Assembly (NCBI GenBank): GCA_023705905.1
Contig: BPTK01000007.1
Span: forward strand, 1-41,666
Direction of reading: 5' to 3'
Length of the DNA: 41,666 nucleotides
DNA from: Candidatus Heimdallarchaeota archaeon
GTDB taxonomy: Archaea; Asgardarchaeota; Heimdallarchaeia; Heimdallarchaeales; Heimdallarchaeaceae
Numbering within the stretch: the first letter of the stretch is position 1; the number at the start of each line of letters is the position of its first letter. This document shows positions 1 to 9,110 of this stretch, piece after piece. The notes beneath the pieces are model-generated. The model saw nothing but the letters and a program-made list of their open reading frames with translations, ran no database searches and was not told where the DNA came from. Made by a program: the position numbers and the translations under genes.

Positions 1-76
1 CAAAAATAGAAGATATTTCACCCTTAGAATTAAGAAGTAAATATTTAAAATCCTCTTTAGAAAATTTTGCAAACAT
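1..76 (-). CDS. 5' end of a winged-helix-like protein, truncated by window start; near-duplicate of the protein at 296-751
   Basis: Reverse complement reads MFAKFSKEDFKYLLLNSKGEISSIF, nearly identical to MFGKLSKEDFKYLLLNSKGEISSIF of the 296-751 ORF. Confidence 0.75.
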   Translation of the reverse strand, partial: MFAKFSKEDFKYLLLNSKGEISSIF

Positions 77-295
77 TTTATTCCTACTTAATTAAACCAA
101 AGTGAATTATTTAAACATAAGTAAATCTATAGAGATTCTGAAGCTTTTCTAATCTGGAAATGCAAAATCATAATGCTGAAAAATGTAAGCCAATTATAAA
201 ATTAACAAAATCCTTGAAGCATCTGCTATCTGAGGACAAGATAAACTTGTTCAAGACAGACATTTATATTCATCTACTTGTTGAAGAATTATTTT

Positions 296-751
296 TCACC
301 AAGTCCGGTAACGAGAACCCAAAATTATGCCTTTGCCCTTATTCTTTTTTCTCTCTTCCTTGAATTTTGTTAACTCTTTCTTCCCTACTTGTTTAGTTAA
401 GATTTTCTTCATTTTTTCATCTGCAATCTCATTATTGAGAAATGCACCAAAAACTAGCTGAACAGTTATTTTAAGGAATTCTCTACCAGTTTTTGATAGT
501 TGATATCTATCCTTTTTATCTAGTTCAATAATCCTAAAATCCCACAATTTTACAACATAATTTGACAAGATGTTTTTACCAAAATATGAAAACTCTGTTT
601 TTAGTGTGTTATATGTGGCTTTTTCGTAGTACAGGAAAGACAATATATCTAATGCTTCTGGTTCGTCTAGCAAGTCAAAAATAGAAGATATTTCACCCTT
701 AGAATTAAGAAGTAAATATTTAAAATCCTCCTTAGAAAGTTTCCCGAACAT
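296..751 (-). CDS. Small winged-helix-like putative transcriptional regulator
   Basis: 151-aa ORF; LDEPEALDILSFLYYEKATYNTLKTEF...LSNYVVKLWDFRIIELDKKDRYQLSKTGREFLK resembles an HTH/wing arrangement. Confidence 0.55.
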   Translation of the reverse strand: MFGKLSKEDFKYLLLNSKGEISSIFDLLDEPEALDILSFLYYEKATYNTLKTEFSYFGKNILSNYVVKLWDFRIIELDKKDRYQLSKTGREFLKITVQLVFGAFLNNEIADEKMKKILTKQVGKKELTKFKEERKKNKGKGIILGSRYRTW

Positions 752-870
752 TTGTAACCTATATATTTATGCTATATTGATTTATTTAAACATACTTAAT
801 TCTGAAGTGAAAAAAATAGTATAATAAAGTAGGAAGTTTTTTATGAATTAAGAGTTTCAGTTGTCTGAAC

Positions 871-1296
871 ATGAAATCTGATAAGAAGGAATTAGTTACA
901 CGAACAGGCGTATCCTTTGATCCTGAACTATTAATAAAATTTGACAAATGGATTGAGGAAAAAGGATTTCCAAATAGATCTGAGGCCATCAGATATATCA
1001 TTAGAGAATATCTAGTTAAAACTGATATTGAACAGAATCCTCAGATGGAGGTAGTAGGGACACTTACGTATATTTTTGATAATCATAATTTTGATAGCTC
1101 AGCAAAACTAACAGAACTTCAACATAATAATGATAATCTAATTATTTCCACAATGCATGCTCACGTTTCTCATGAGTTATGTTTAGAGACCACTATTCTA
1201 CGTGGAAAGTATCACGAATTGCAGAAATTTAAAGACGATATCCTTTCTTTCAAAGGAGTACTCACAGGTGACATAGTTATCGCATCAATCAAGTAA
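871..1296 (+). CDS. nikR: Nickel-responsive ribbon-helix-helix regulator NikR
   Basis: N-terminal RHH (RTGVSFDPELLIKFDKWIEEKGFPNRSEAIRYIIREYL), ACT-like C-terminus with LQHNNDNLIISTMHAHVSHELCLE: His/His-x-His/Cys spacing matches the E. coli NikR H76/H87/H89/C95 nickel site. Confidence 0.9.
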   Translation: MKSDKKELVTRTGVSFDPELLIKFDKWIEEKGFPNRSEAIRYIIREYLVKTDIEQNPQMEVVGTLTYIFDNHNFDSSAKLTELQHNNDNLIISTMHAHVSHELCLETTILRGKYHELQKFKDDILSFKGVLTGDIVIASIK

Positions 1297-1369
1297 CACC
1301 CTTTTACACATCGTAACACTTATTTATTGTTGAAAGAGGCGTTCCCTAAATTTAAGCCGTGCATAAGTA

Positions 1370-2572
1370 ATGATAACTGAAAAAAGTAAAGAAATGATGG
1401 TCAAATCTTTTCAGAAAACTGTTTATAGATACGAGAAAGTTCCAGATGTTGTAATCAAAGGTTCCTTTGGTGTATATTTGCATGTTCCTTTTTGTTTTTC
1501 AAAATGTTCTTTTTGTCCGTTCTATAAAGAAATCTACAATGAAAAGAAGAAAGAACAATATATTTCTGCAATAATTAAGGAAATTGAAGACAGAGGATTG
1601 AAAGGTGAAGCAACATGGTTATACATTGGCGGAGGAACACCAAACACACTAAAGATTCCAGAACTAAAAAAGATAATTAATAAAATTCACGAAAACATTA
1701 CTGTTTCTACCATGGGAATAGAACTTCTCCCTTCAATACTAGATGAGAAGTATCTAGAAGGACTTCATGATATTGGTTTCACCAAAATAAGCGTAGGTGT
1801 AGAAAGCCTATCTGCTGTAACTCTATCTAAAAGTGGAAGAACAGTTACCAAGAAAGAAAAAATCGGAAAAATAATTGAAAAAGCTCAAGAGCTTGGACTT
1901 TGGGTGAATGTGGATTTGATGATAGGGCTTCCAGAACAACGACCTAGTTCATTCCTTCACGACATAGAACAAATTTCCTTACTAAACCCAAATCAAATTA
2001 CAATTTATCCTTTTATGCAAATTGGAGAATTAGCTGTACAACCAAGTTTGTCAGATGAGGATCAATTTGTGTTTATTGAACAGGCTAACGAAATAATGAT
2101 GAAACACGGATACAGTAGAAAGGGGATATGGATTTTTGCTAAAGGGGAAGAAGTGTATGATTCTTCAAGAGATGAGTTAGTTGAAGATTATTTTGGATTT
2201 GGACCAGCAGCTTTCTCAACATATGGTTCATGGAAAGTTGTTAATCCTGAGCTGGATATATATTTACAAAACTTCGAGACTAACAAGAAAAAGGCACTTG
2301 TCGCATTAAAAGATAAATCTAGTGACGATTGGCGAAAGTTTGCAAGAATGCTTTATGATTTGAAAGGAACTATTGATGGTGAGGTAAACTGTGGAATCAA
2401 ATTCTTTGTATCTGTACTGAAATTGATGGGATATATTAAGAACAATACAATGTCAAAAAAAGGCATAATGTTTACCCACAAAATCACTAAAACAGTTGTT
2501 GAAACATTACCATACCCATTACAAAATACGCACTATGTTGAAAATTATGAAGAATATCTAGAAAACAAGTAG
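1370..2572 (+). CDS. Radical SAM protein of the HemN/HemW (coproporphyrinogen oxidase-like) family
   Basis: HVPFCFSKCSFCPFY (CxxxCxxC) and LYIGGGTPNTL, VDLMIGLPEQ motifs typical of HemN/HemW-like proteins. Confidence 0.85.
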   Translation: MITEKSKEMMVKSFQKTVYRYEKVPDVVIKGSFGVYLHVPFCFSKCSFCPFYKEIYNEKKKEQYISAIIKEIEDRGLKGEATWLYIGGGTPNTLKIPELKKIINKIHENITVSTMGIELLPSILDEKYLEGLHDIGFTKISVGVESLSAVTLSKSGRTVTKKEKIGKIIEKAQELGLWVNVDLMIGLPEQRPSSFLHDIEQISLLNPNQITIYPFMQIGELAVQPSLSDEDQFVFIEQANEIMMKHGYSRKGIWIFAKGEEVYDSSRDELVEDYFGFGPAAFSTYGSWKVVNPELDIYLQNFETNKKKALVALKDKSSDDWRKFARMLYDLKGTIDGEVNCGIKFFVSVLKLMGYIKNNTMSKKGIMFTHKITKTVVETLPYPLQNTHYVENYEEYLENK

Positions 2573-2646
2573 TCAAGATTGTCTTCTCTGAGTTCTTTAT
2601 ATTATACTACAGAAATATAGTGTTGAACATGTGTTGAGATTTTTAA

Positions 2647-2850
2647 AGCTGTGAAGAAGTTCAATATTCTTCTAAGAGTAAATATATAGCAAGTGATATT
2701 AGGAGTAATGATTCACAAACTGAATCTGAAATAAGATCTTTTTTTGATGGCTTTGTTGAAGCATACCCTAAAGATGACCTAGATAGATATCTAAATCTTT
2801 TTTCACAAGATGAAAATCTTGTTATGTTTGGTTTGATGAAAAATGTCTAA
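2647..2850 (+). pseudogene. N-terminal fragment of an NTF2/SnoaL-like protein
   Basis: Start-less open frame: SDIRSNDSQTESEIRSFFDGFVEAYPKDDLDRYLNLFSQDENLVMFG then stop; resembles the first helices of SnoaL-like/NTF2-fold proteins. Confidence 0.45.
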
Positions 2851-3050
2851 AAGGCAATTTTTGGGATGATTATTCTGGAGAAGGAGCTTATGAAATATTT
2901 GGTTCTGCCAATTCTACAGACCCCTATCCTCTCTTAGAAATTCCTGTTTACATTGAACCGAATTATTTTGCATACTATTTCTCCGCAATCCTCATAGTTC
3001 CTTTAGTGACTTTTACTATGATTAAACTCATTTCAAAAAAGAAAAAGTAA
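2814..3050 (+). pseudogene. C-terminal remnant of a right-handed beta-helix surface protein (paralog of the 3145-4962 gene)
   Basis: Start-less frame reads VWFDEKCLKGNFWDDYSGEGAYEIFGSANSTDPYPLLEIPVYIEPNYFAYYFSAILIVPLVTFTMIKLISKKKK*, parallel to NTWFEESSREGNFYSDWSGSGPYSIKSWTNVTDPYPLSEPAVYTEPNYFAIYFSVILIFPIVVTVVIQL of the next gene. Confidence 0.85.
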
Positions 3051-3086
3051 ACAACAAGGTTGTATCACTTAGATTCAGAGAAATCT

Positions 3087-3106
3087 TTTTTCATTATAAT
3101 GAAAAA
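3087..3106. promoter_or_regulatory. 20-bp perfect palindrome TTTTTCATTATAATGAAAAA
   Basis: Direct reading; lies about 40 bp upstream of the beta-helix gene start. Confidence 0.4.
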
Positions 3107-3144
3107 GACTTATTAATTCTTGTGACTTCTATTTACTGATATTC

Positions 3145-4962
3145 TTGAGACTAAAACACTTAATTTTGGTTCTTTTATTTTTTACACCAGTAGTGTTTAA
3201 ACACTCATCAAATATCTCATATGGTTTGGAACTATCTGAACCCATTGAAGTTACTGAAGTTCCTAGATCAAAATTTGCATTTAGTATAGTTAAAAAGGAA
3301 GCAGAACTGAACTATGTAACTCATTCTCCTATCACAATTCTTTCTGACGATGATTTCGGAAACTATAGTTTTCCAGGACTTGGAACTAATACTGAACCTT
3401 ACATCATAACGAACTTGAATATAACAACTTCAAACACATCAGCTATTTTTATTGCCAATACAACAAGATCTTTTATCATAACAAGCTGTTTTCTGAGTGC
3501 GATTAATTTTGGTATTTATCTATTCAATGTATCAACTGAAATTTGTCTGATAGAGAGTAATAATTGCACAGCAAACATATTTGGGATTTGGGGGAAGTAT
3601 ACCAATGATATCCAAATCATGAACAACACCTGCTCAAACAATGACATGAACGGAATTCTTCTGAAAGAGTGTCATGGATGCATTGTAGAAGAAAATACTA
3701 TCGAATGGAACTCAGATGTAGGAATTTATCTTGAAAATTGTATGGGTTCTCAGTTAGAAGATAACATTGTAATCGAAAATGGTAGGTGGGGAGGAATACA
3801 AATTCGCTATTCCAACAATTCAAGAGTAAATGGTAATATTTGTATTAACAATCGTTATACCGGTATTTATTGTCAAAGTTCAAATGGATCTATAATCGAA
3901 CAAAATTATGCATACAGTAATAATGGATGGAACGGAATAGTTGTGACAAATTCCTATAGTGTTACAGTCTTAAATAATTCTGCTATATCTAGTATTTCAT
4001 CACTAACTGTTCATCTTTCTCCAGAAATAACTATAGTCCAGAACAATTTGTTCATTACAGGTTTATATTTATCTGACGATTACTATGAGAATTATCTGGA
4101 GTATGAAATTCACGATAATTTTGTAAATGATTATAAACTAGGATTCTTTCTTGGACTAAAACGAACCGATTTAACAGAACCCATATATGGTCAGGTTATC
4201 ATAGTTAATGGTTATAAAATCGGAATCAGGAACCAACTCAGTACTCCAGATTTCTGTGGAGTCACTTTATTCAACTGTAAGAAAATTATCATTTCCGATT
4301 TTAAACTAATTGCATATAATCACACAACCAGATATGCCATCAAGATTGTAAGCAGTAGAGATGTTGAAGTGAGTAATATAATCTGCAAGAACTGGAGAGT
4401 GGGAATAAGAGTATATAAGAGTGAACACATAGTAATAAGATCAAATCTAGTTGAGAATAGTCGATACTCAGGTATCATGGTACTGCACTCAAATTCAATT
4501 TCACTAATTAACAATACGATTATAGAGAATACAGGTGGAGGGATTGTGTTTTATAATTCTGATGAGTGTGAGATAAGTTATAATAACATTGTTAGGAATA
4601 ATAGGTATTATGAACCTGGATTGAGATTAGATTCGTCTGACCATAATATCATCCATCACAATAATTTCCTTGAAAATGATTTGGATGGATCAGATCAAGC
4701 AATGGACTTTGGAGATACCGAAAACACCTGGTTTGAAGAATCATCCAGAGAAGGAAACTTTTATTCAGACTGGTCTGGTTCAGGTCCTTATTCCATCAAG
4801 AGTTGGACAAATGTTACCGACCCTTATCCCCTCTCTGAACCTGCGGTCTATACTGAACCAAATTACTTTGCAATCTACTTCTCTGTTATTCTCATATTTC
4901 CAATTGTTGTCACTGTGGTAATCCAACTAAGAACCAGAAGTAAGAATTTGTCAAGAATTTAG
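3145..4962 (+). CDS. Secreted/surface right-handed parallel beta-helix repeat protein (NosD-like) with C-terminal TM anchor
   Basis: TTG start, N-terminal hydrophobic signal, many repeats such as GIYLENCMGSQLEDNIVIENG / GIMVLHSNSISLINNTIIEN, C-terminal hydrophobic segment plus basic tail. Confidence 0.85.
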   Translation: MRLKHLILVLLFFTPVVFKHSSNISYGLELSEPIEVTEVPRSKFAFSIVKKEAELNYVTHSPITILSDDDFGNYSFPGLGTNTEPYIITNLNITTSNTSAIFIANTTRSFIITSCFLSAINFGIYLFNVSTEICLIESNNCTANIFGIWGKYTNDIQIMNNTCSNNDMNGILLKECHGCIVEENTIEWNSDVGIYLENCMGSQLEDNIVIENGRWGGIQIRYSNNSRVNGNICINNRYTGIYCQSSNGSIIEQNYAYSNNGWNGIVVTNSYSVTVLNNSAISSISSLTVHLSPEITIVQNNLFITGLYLSDDYYENYLEYEIHDNFVNDYKLGFFLGLKRTDLTEPIYGQVIIVNGYKIGIRNQLSTPDFCGVTLFNCKKIIISDFKLIAYNHTTRYAIKIVSSRDVEVSNIICKNWRVGIRVYKSEHIVIRSNLVENSRYSGIMVLHSNSISLINNTIIENTGGGIVFYNSDECEISYNNIVRNNRYYEPGLRLDSSDHNIIHHNNFLENDLDGSDQAMDFGDTENTWFEESSREGNFYSDWSGSGPYSIKSWTNVTDPYPLSEPAVYTEPNYFAIYFSVILIFPIVVTVVIQLRTRSKNLSRI

Positions 4963-5009
4963 CTATAAATTCTCTATTGTACGGAAAAAGTATTTCAATG
5001 CTAGTGTGA

Positions 5010-5969
5010 ATGTTAACAGTAATGAGAGAGCAGCAGATAGAGGACATTGAAGCATTTCTAGATAAGGTTCAAGAGTTCTACCATAATGGAAATCTGAAGA
5101 AAGCTACAGAATTATTAGAGAAAGGCGAAACAGTCGTACTTGAGGAAGGGTTTGAGGAATATCTCAAGATACAATTTTACTTATTATATTGTGAGGTTCT
5201 AGTTGTTGAGATTCTGATGGAAGATAGTAGTTTTGATTTAGTTTCGGAAAAACTTCTAATTTGTCAGAAACTCATTCAAGAAGCTCAATCAGTGGAATGT
5301 GCTCGATTAAATATTCAATATGCTATAGCCTGGGATTACAAACAGGTTTCAACTCCCGAAGATAAAATTGTCAACCTTAATGTAGCAATCGACTATATTA
5401 TCAAAGCAATTGAGATATTAGAGGTAGTTAAGAACACAAAGTACCTAAGCATGGCATACTTCTATCGTGGTTTATTTTTTGAGAGAGGGGAGCTATTTGA
5501 AGAAGCAAGTATGTGGTATAATAATTCATACTATTTAGCTAAAAACACCAACAATCCAATAGAGATGTCCTTTGCCGGAAGACACTTAGGGTTTTTAGAA
5601 CTAAGAAAGGGAGAACTAGATAAGGCCGAAAAATTCTTGGTGGAGTCATTAAAACTTAGAGATGAAGCAGGATTTAAAATTGGGGTTCCTTTCTCAATCC
5701 TTAGCCTTGGTGACTTACATATAAAAAAGAAAGATTATCAAAAAGCGATGGAATTCTATAAATCGGGATATGAAGCCGCGTTAAAAATAGGAGTTAAAAT
5801 GGCACAGGCAATAGGATCCATCTCGATTGGTAGAACCTTCATTAGATTGGATCAGTTCGATAAATCAGTTCCCTATTTGGAAAGAGGTATTGAACAAGCA
5901 GAAAAAATAAGCAATCAAGACTTGGCATCTTGGGCTAGAAAAACACTTGAAACTAAAAGTGTTGAATAA
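5010..5969 (+). CDS. TPR repeat protein
   Basis: Repeated helical pairs: AYFYRGLFFERGELFEEASMWYNNSYYLAKN, GDLHIKKKDYQKAMEFYKSGYEAALKIG. Confidence 0.8.
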   Translation: MLTVMREQQIEDIEAFLDKVQEFYHNGNLKKATELLEKGETVVLEEGFEEYLKIQFYLLYCEVLVVEILMEDSSFDLVSEKLLICQKLIQEAQSVECARLNIQYAIAWDYKQVSTPEDKIVNLNVAIDYIIKAIEILEVVKNTKYLSMAYFYRGLFFERGELFEEASMWYNNSYYLAKNTNNPIEMSFAGRHLGFLELRKGELDKAEKFLVESLKLRDEAGFKIGVPFSILSLGDLHIKKKDYQKAMEFYKSGYEAALKIGVKMAQAIGSISIGRTFIRLDQFDKSVPYLERGIEQAEKISNQDLASWARKTLETKSVE

Positions 5970-6066
5970 CGAAACAGATTCTTCATAAAGATAAGCAATC
6001 AATTAACTACGAATGATAGAACTTCTTTTGCATAGATATTTATAGAAAAAAATCTACCGATAATTA

Positions 6067-6636
6067 ATGAGTTACATAATTTTAAATGGAATGAGTTCCG
6101 ATGACGAATTCATTCCTAAAGTAAACCAGATAATCTCTGAAGAATTCCAGCAAAAAGATATCAGAGGAGACACTATCATTCTTCATGATAAAGAGATTAA
6201 ACCTTGCTTGGGTTGTTTCAAGTGTTGGGTTCAAACACCTGGAATTTGCATTATTGATGATTTTGGAAGAGAAACTGCCAAGAAGATGATTCAATCAGAT
6301 ATTCTGGTTTATCTTACTCCTATCACTTACGGGGGCTATTCTGCCGAACTGAAAAAAGCTGTTGATAGATCATTGGGCTTAATTTCACCTTTTTTCCGTG
6401 TTCATGAGAACGAAATTCATCATGAGATGCGATATGATAAATATCCGAATCTAGTAGTAGTCGGGATTTTAGATAAACCTAATCCTAACCAAGAAGAGAT
6501 CTTTACTACATTAGTTAAAAGGAATGTACTTAATCTCTTCTGTCCAAAATACTCAACTCAAGTAATTTATGCAGATGATGATGAAATTACGATCAAGAAG
6601 AAAATTGAGGAAAGCCTAAGAGAGGTTGGTGCATAA
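6067..6636 (+). CDS. Flavodoxin-like NADPH-dependent FMN reductase / iron-sulfur flavoprotein-like
   Basis: IKPCLGCFKCWVQTPGICIIDDFG ... SDILVYLTPITYGGYSAELKKAVDRSLG is typical of this family. Confidence 0.85.
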   Translation: MSYIILNGMSSDDEFIPKVNQIISEEFQQKDIRGDTIILHDKEIKPCLGCFKCWVQTPGICIIDDFGRETAKKMIQSDILVYLTPITYGGYSAELKKAVDRSLGLISPFFRVHENEIHHEMRYDKYPNLVVVGILDKPNPNQEEIFTTLVKRNVLNLFCPKYSTQVIYADDDEITIKKKIEESLREVGA

Positions 6637-6637
6637 T

Positions 6638-7366
6638 ATGAGTAAGCAATTAACATTTCTAATGTGCAGTCCAAGAGGAGATAAAAGTGCCTCTCACACG
6701 ATTGGTTCATATGTAGTAAGTTTATTTGAAGAGAAAAATATCGTTGTGAAGACCTTTGAAGTATACAAGACACTAAGGAAACAAGAAAGAATAGAAGAAA
6801 TGATCAAATCCATAGATGAATGTGATATCATCTTACTTTCATCCCCACTTTACATAGATCAGGCACCATATATGACCATTAAACTAATGGATATCATATC
6901 AGAAACTTTCAAACAAAGTAAGATTCAAAACAAGACTCGCCACCTTTTTGCAATTTCGAATGCTGGTTTTCTTGAATATTATCATAATAATTTAGCTTTG
7001 AAAATATATGAGCAATTTGCAATACAAAACGAACTGATTTGGGCTGGCGGATTACCAATTGGCGCTGCTGGCACATATGCAACCTATCCCATTCCAGAAT
7101 CCTTGAAGATGTTGGCACAGTTACCAGAGGATGATCATAGGCAGGAAATTTATCACAAACCTACAAAAATTCTTGATAGTGTTATAAAAACTTCAGTAGA
7201 TCACTTGAGCAAAGGAGAAATTGTCCCTAAGGATGAACTTCAAAAACTTGAATTCATTCCTATGCCTTTAGAAGCATATGTTGAGGGTGGGAAGAAGGGA
7301 TGGCTAGAAGCAGCAGAAGAACTCGGAACTGCAGATAAACTGCGAGACAAACCCTATGAAAGATGA
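6638..7366 (+). CDS. Second flavodoxin-like NAD(P)H-dependent oxidoreductase
   Basis: TFLMCSPRGDKSASHTIGSYV, CDIILLSSPLYIDQAPYMTIKLMD; ATG at 6638 preferred over the 6626 start. Confidence 0.75.
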   Translation: MSKQLTFLMCSPRGDKSASHTIGSYVVSLFEEKNIVVKTFEVYKTLRKQERIEEMIKSIDECDIILLSSPLYIDQAPYMTIKLMDIISETFKQSKIQNKTRHLFAISNAGFLEYYHNNLALKIYEQFAIQNELIWAGGLPIGAAGTYATYPIPESLKMLAQLPEDDHRQEIYHKPTKILDSVIKTSVDHLSKGEIVPKDELQKLEFIPMPLEAYVEGGKKGWLEAAEELGTADKLRDKPYER

Positions 7367-7438
7367 ACAAGAAAATTACAAAACAGGGGAATTAAGAATC
7401 TAAGAAAGAAATATTAAGCCTATGTCCAATGTGTTCCT

Positions 7439-7885
7439 ATGAGTTATCAAATATCCCGAAAGGCGTTAATTGGAGCTCTTTCACTGATTTTTGTTGTAGT
7501 AGCCTCTAGTATTCCTATAACATATTTTGTAACAAGAGATCATTACATAAATGAAATTGATGGGAATCATGTTGTAAAATGGGACTTGGATAAAATCAGA
7601 GTTAACGGTAACTTTTCCACTGGGGAACAAGTTATCTTCACTCTGGAAGTGACTTTTCCAACAGGAGGATATGAGATCTTGCCCCCAACTGTACTATTTC
7701 CAGATTCGCTCCTAGCTCGTGTTCTTTGGATTAAATTGTATGTAATAGAACCAACCGGAATAGTATCTTTAGCTATACAAGAATATTCAGTTCAACAAAT
7801 TGTTATTTTCTCTTTATCTGGCAATTGGACAGTTTATTGTAATAATTTAAGTGTGGATGTTGAGATTGAATCTTGTAATTGTTGA
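7439..7885 (+). CDS. Small membrane-anchored/exported protein of unknown function
   Basis: N-terminal hydrophobic helix ALIGALSLIFVVVASSIPITYFV, beta-rich remainder. Confidence 0.55.
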   Translation: MSYQISRKALIGALSLIFVVVASSIPITYFVTRDHYINEIDGNHVVKWDLDKIRVNGNFSTGEQVIFTLEVTFPTGGYEILPPTVLFPDSLLARVLWIKLYVIEPTGIVSLAIQEYSVQQIVIFSLSGNWTVYCNNLSVDVEIESCNC

Positions 7886-8011
7886 CTTCGAAAAAACATT
7901 GTATGAGATTCAAGTATAATTCGTTTTCATCTTATGAAACAGCATTTTAATAAATAAGAAGTTTAACTTCAACAAAAACTTAAACACAGCGCTTCTAAGA
8001 GTAGAGTTACT

Positions 8012-8845
8012 ATGATCATTGATTCATTTGAAGCTGAGAGGATTATTAACGCGCATCAAAAGAGGAAAACCTCGATTAAAGTAAAGCTAGATCTTGGATT
8101 AACTAAACAAATTGTTTATCTTAAGGGAGACAATATCAAAATTGGAGATTTTACTTATACTCTGAAAACGATTAAGAAACTTGAGAAAGCTCAGGCAGCA
8201 TTTTTACTTGAAAAAAAACCAAGAAAGATTGCTTTTTTTGATGAATGTTTTTACAAATTAGAACCAATCAAAGGAACAGTTCCAACTATAGAAATTGATG
8301 GGATTCGGATGCATCGAACAAAACATATGACTCCTTTAGAAGATGCTGAAAGAAAAATAGAATATGTGAAAGTTAGATCGTCAGATATAGTGCTTGATAT
8401 ATGCACAGGATTGGGATACACAGCGATTCAAGCTAAGAAGAAAAATGCAGATATCACAACTATAGAGAAAGACCCCAATGTATTGGAGATAGCTGGATTC
8501 AATCCTTATTCAAGAGAACTATTTGATGGTATTGAACGGGGAACAATCAAATTGATCAATGAAAATGCAGCAGATTCAGTTAAGAAATTCGATAACGATT
8601 CCTTTAGTGTCATTCTTCATGATCCTCCTCGATTCTCTTTCGCAGGTGAGTTGTATTCTGAAGAGTTTTATGAGGAATTGTATCGTATTCTAAAACCTAG
8701 AGGAAGATTATTACATTATGTGGGTAACCCTGGCTCAAAATATCGAGGGAAAGATTTTGTGAAGGGTGTCCAAAATAGACTAAATTCAGTAGGTTTTCGT
8801 ACAAAGAAAACACCAGATGGTGAGAGTGTTCTTGGGTATAAATAA
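8012..8845 (+). CDS. Class I SAM-dependent methyltransferase (archaeal COG2521-like)
   Basis: SSDIVLDICTGLGYTAIQAKKKNADITTIEKDPNVLEIAGFNPYS (motif I) and VILHDPPRFSFAGELYSEEFYEELYRILKPRGRLLHYVG. Confidence 0.85.
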   Translation: MIIDSFEAERIINAHQKRKTSIKVKLDLGLTKQIVYLKGDNIKIGDFTYTLKTIKKLEKAQAAFLLEKKPRKIAFFDECFYKLEPIKGTVPTIEIDGIRMHRTKHMTPLEDAERKIEYVKVRSSDIVLDICTGLGYTAIQAKKKNADITTIEKDPNVLEIAGFNPYSRELFDGIERGTIKLINENAADSVKKFDNDSFSVILHDPPRFSFAGELYSEEFYEELYRILKPRGRLLHYVGNPGSKYRGKDFVKGVQNRLNSVGFRTKKTPDGESVLGYK

Positions 8846-9048
8846 AAGAGAGCTTATTTATCTCTTCGAGATAAGAAAAATGGAATTTTAGAGAGAACCT
8901 TTTAGGAGGATGTATGTTTTTAGTCCATTATATCTCTCTATCTTGAGTTCTTTTTGGATTTTCATTTTTATTGCTGTTTTTTGGGTCATTTTTTTGCACC
9001 TATCTTAACATCAGCATCCCTTTTAAAAAGGATTGAACACAGAAAGAG

Positions 9049-9063
9049 GTCACAAGTTGTGAC
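9049..9063. promoter_or_regulatory. Candidate operator: perfect inverted repeat GTCACAA-G-TTGTGAC
   Basis: Direct reading; about 48 bp upstream of the 9111 start codon. Confidence 0.45.
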
Positions 9064-9110
9064 ATTTTCTGCAAAACAACATTATTAAAGGGTAAGACAT
9101 TGTTTCCTTA

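Noticed and set aside
160-363. 67-aa plus-strand ORF overlapping the end of the winged-helix gene
   Set aside because: No recognisable features and its 3' half is antisense to the better-supported 296-751 CDS.
786-1001. 71-aa minus-strand ORF
   Set aside because: Antisense to the nikR N-terminal region; no domain signal.
8858-8874. Hairpin TTATCTC-TTC-GAGATAA after the methyltransferase gene
   Set aside because: Real inverted repeat, but no T-tract immediately downstream on the plus strand; not confident as a terminator.
8914-8946. Ten-codon ATG...TGA frame preceded by AGGAGG, possible leader peptide
   Set aside because: Short, far (about 165 bp) from the next gene, and could arise by chance in a T-rich gap.
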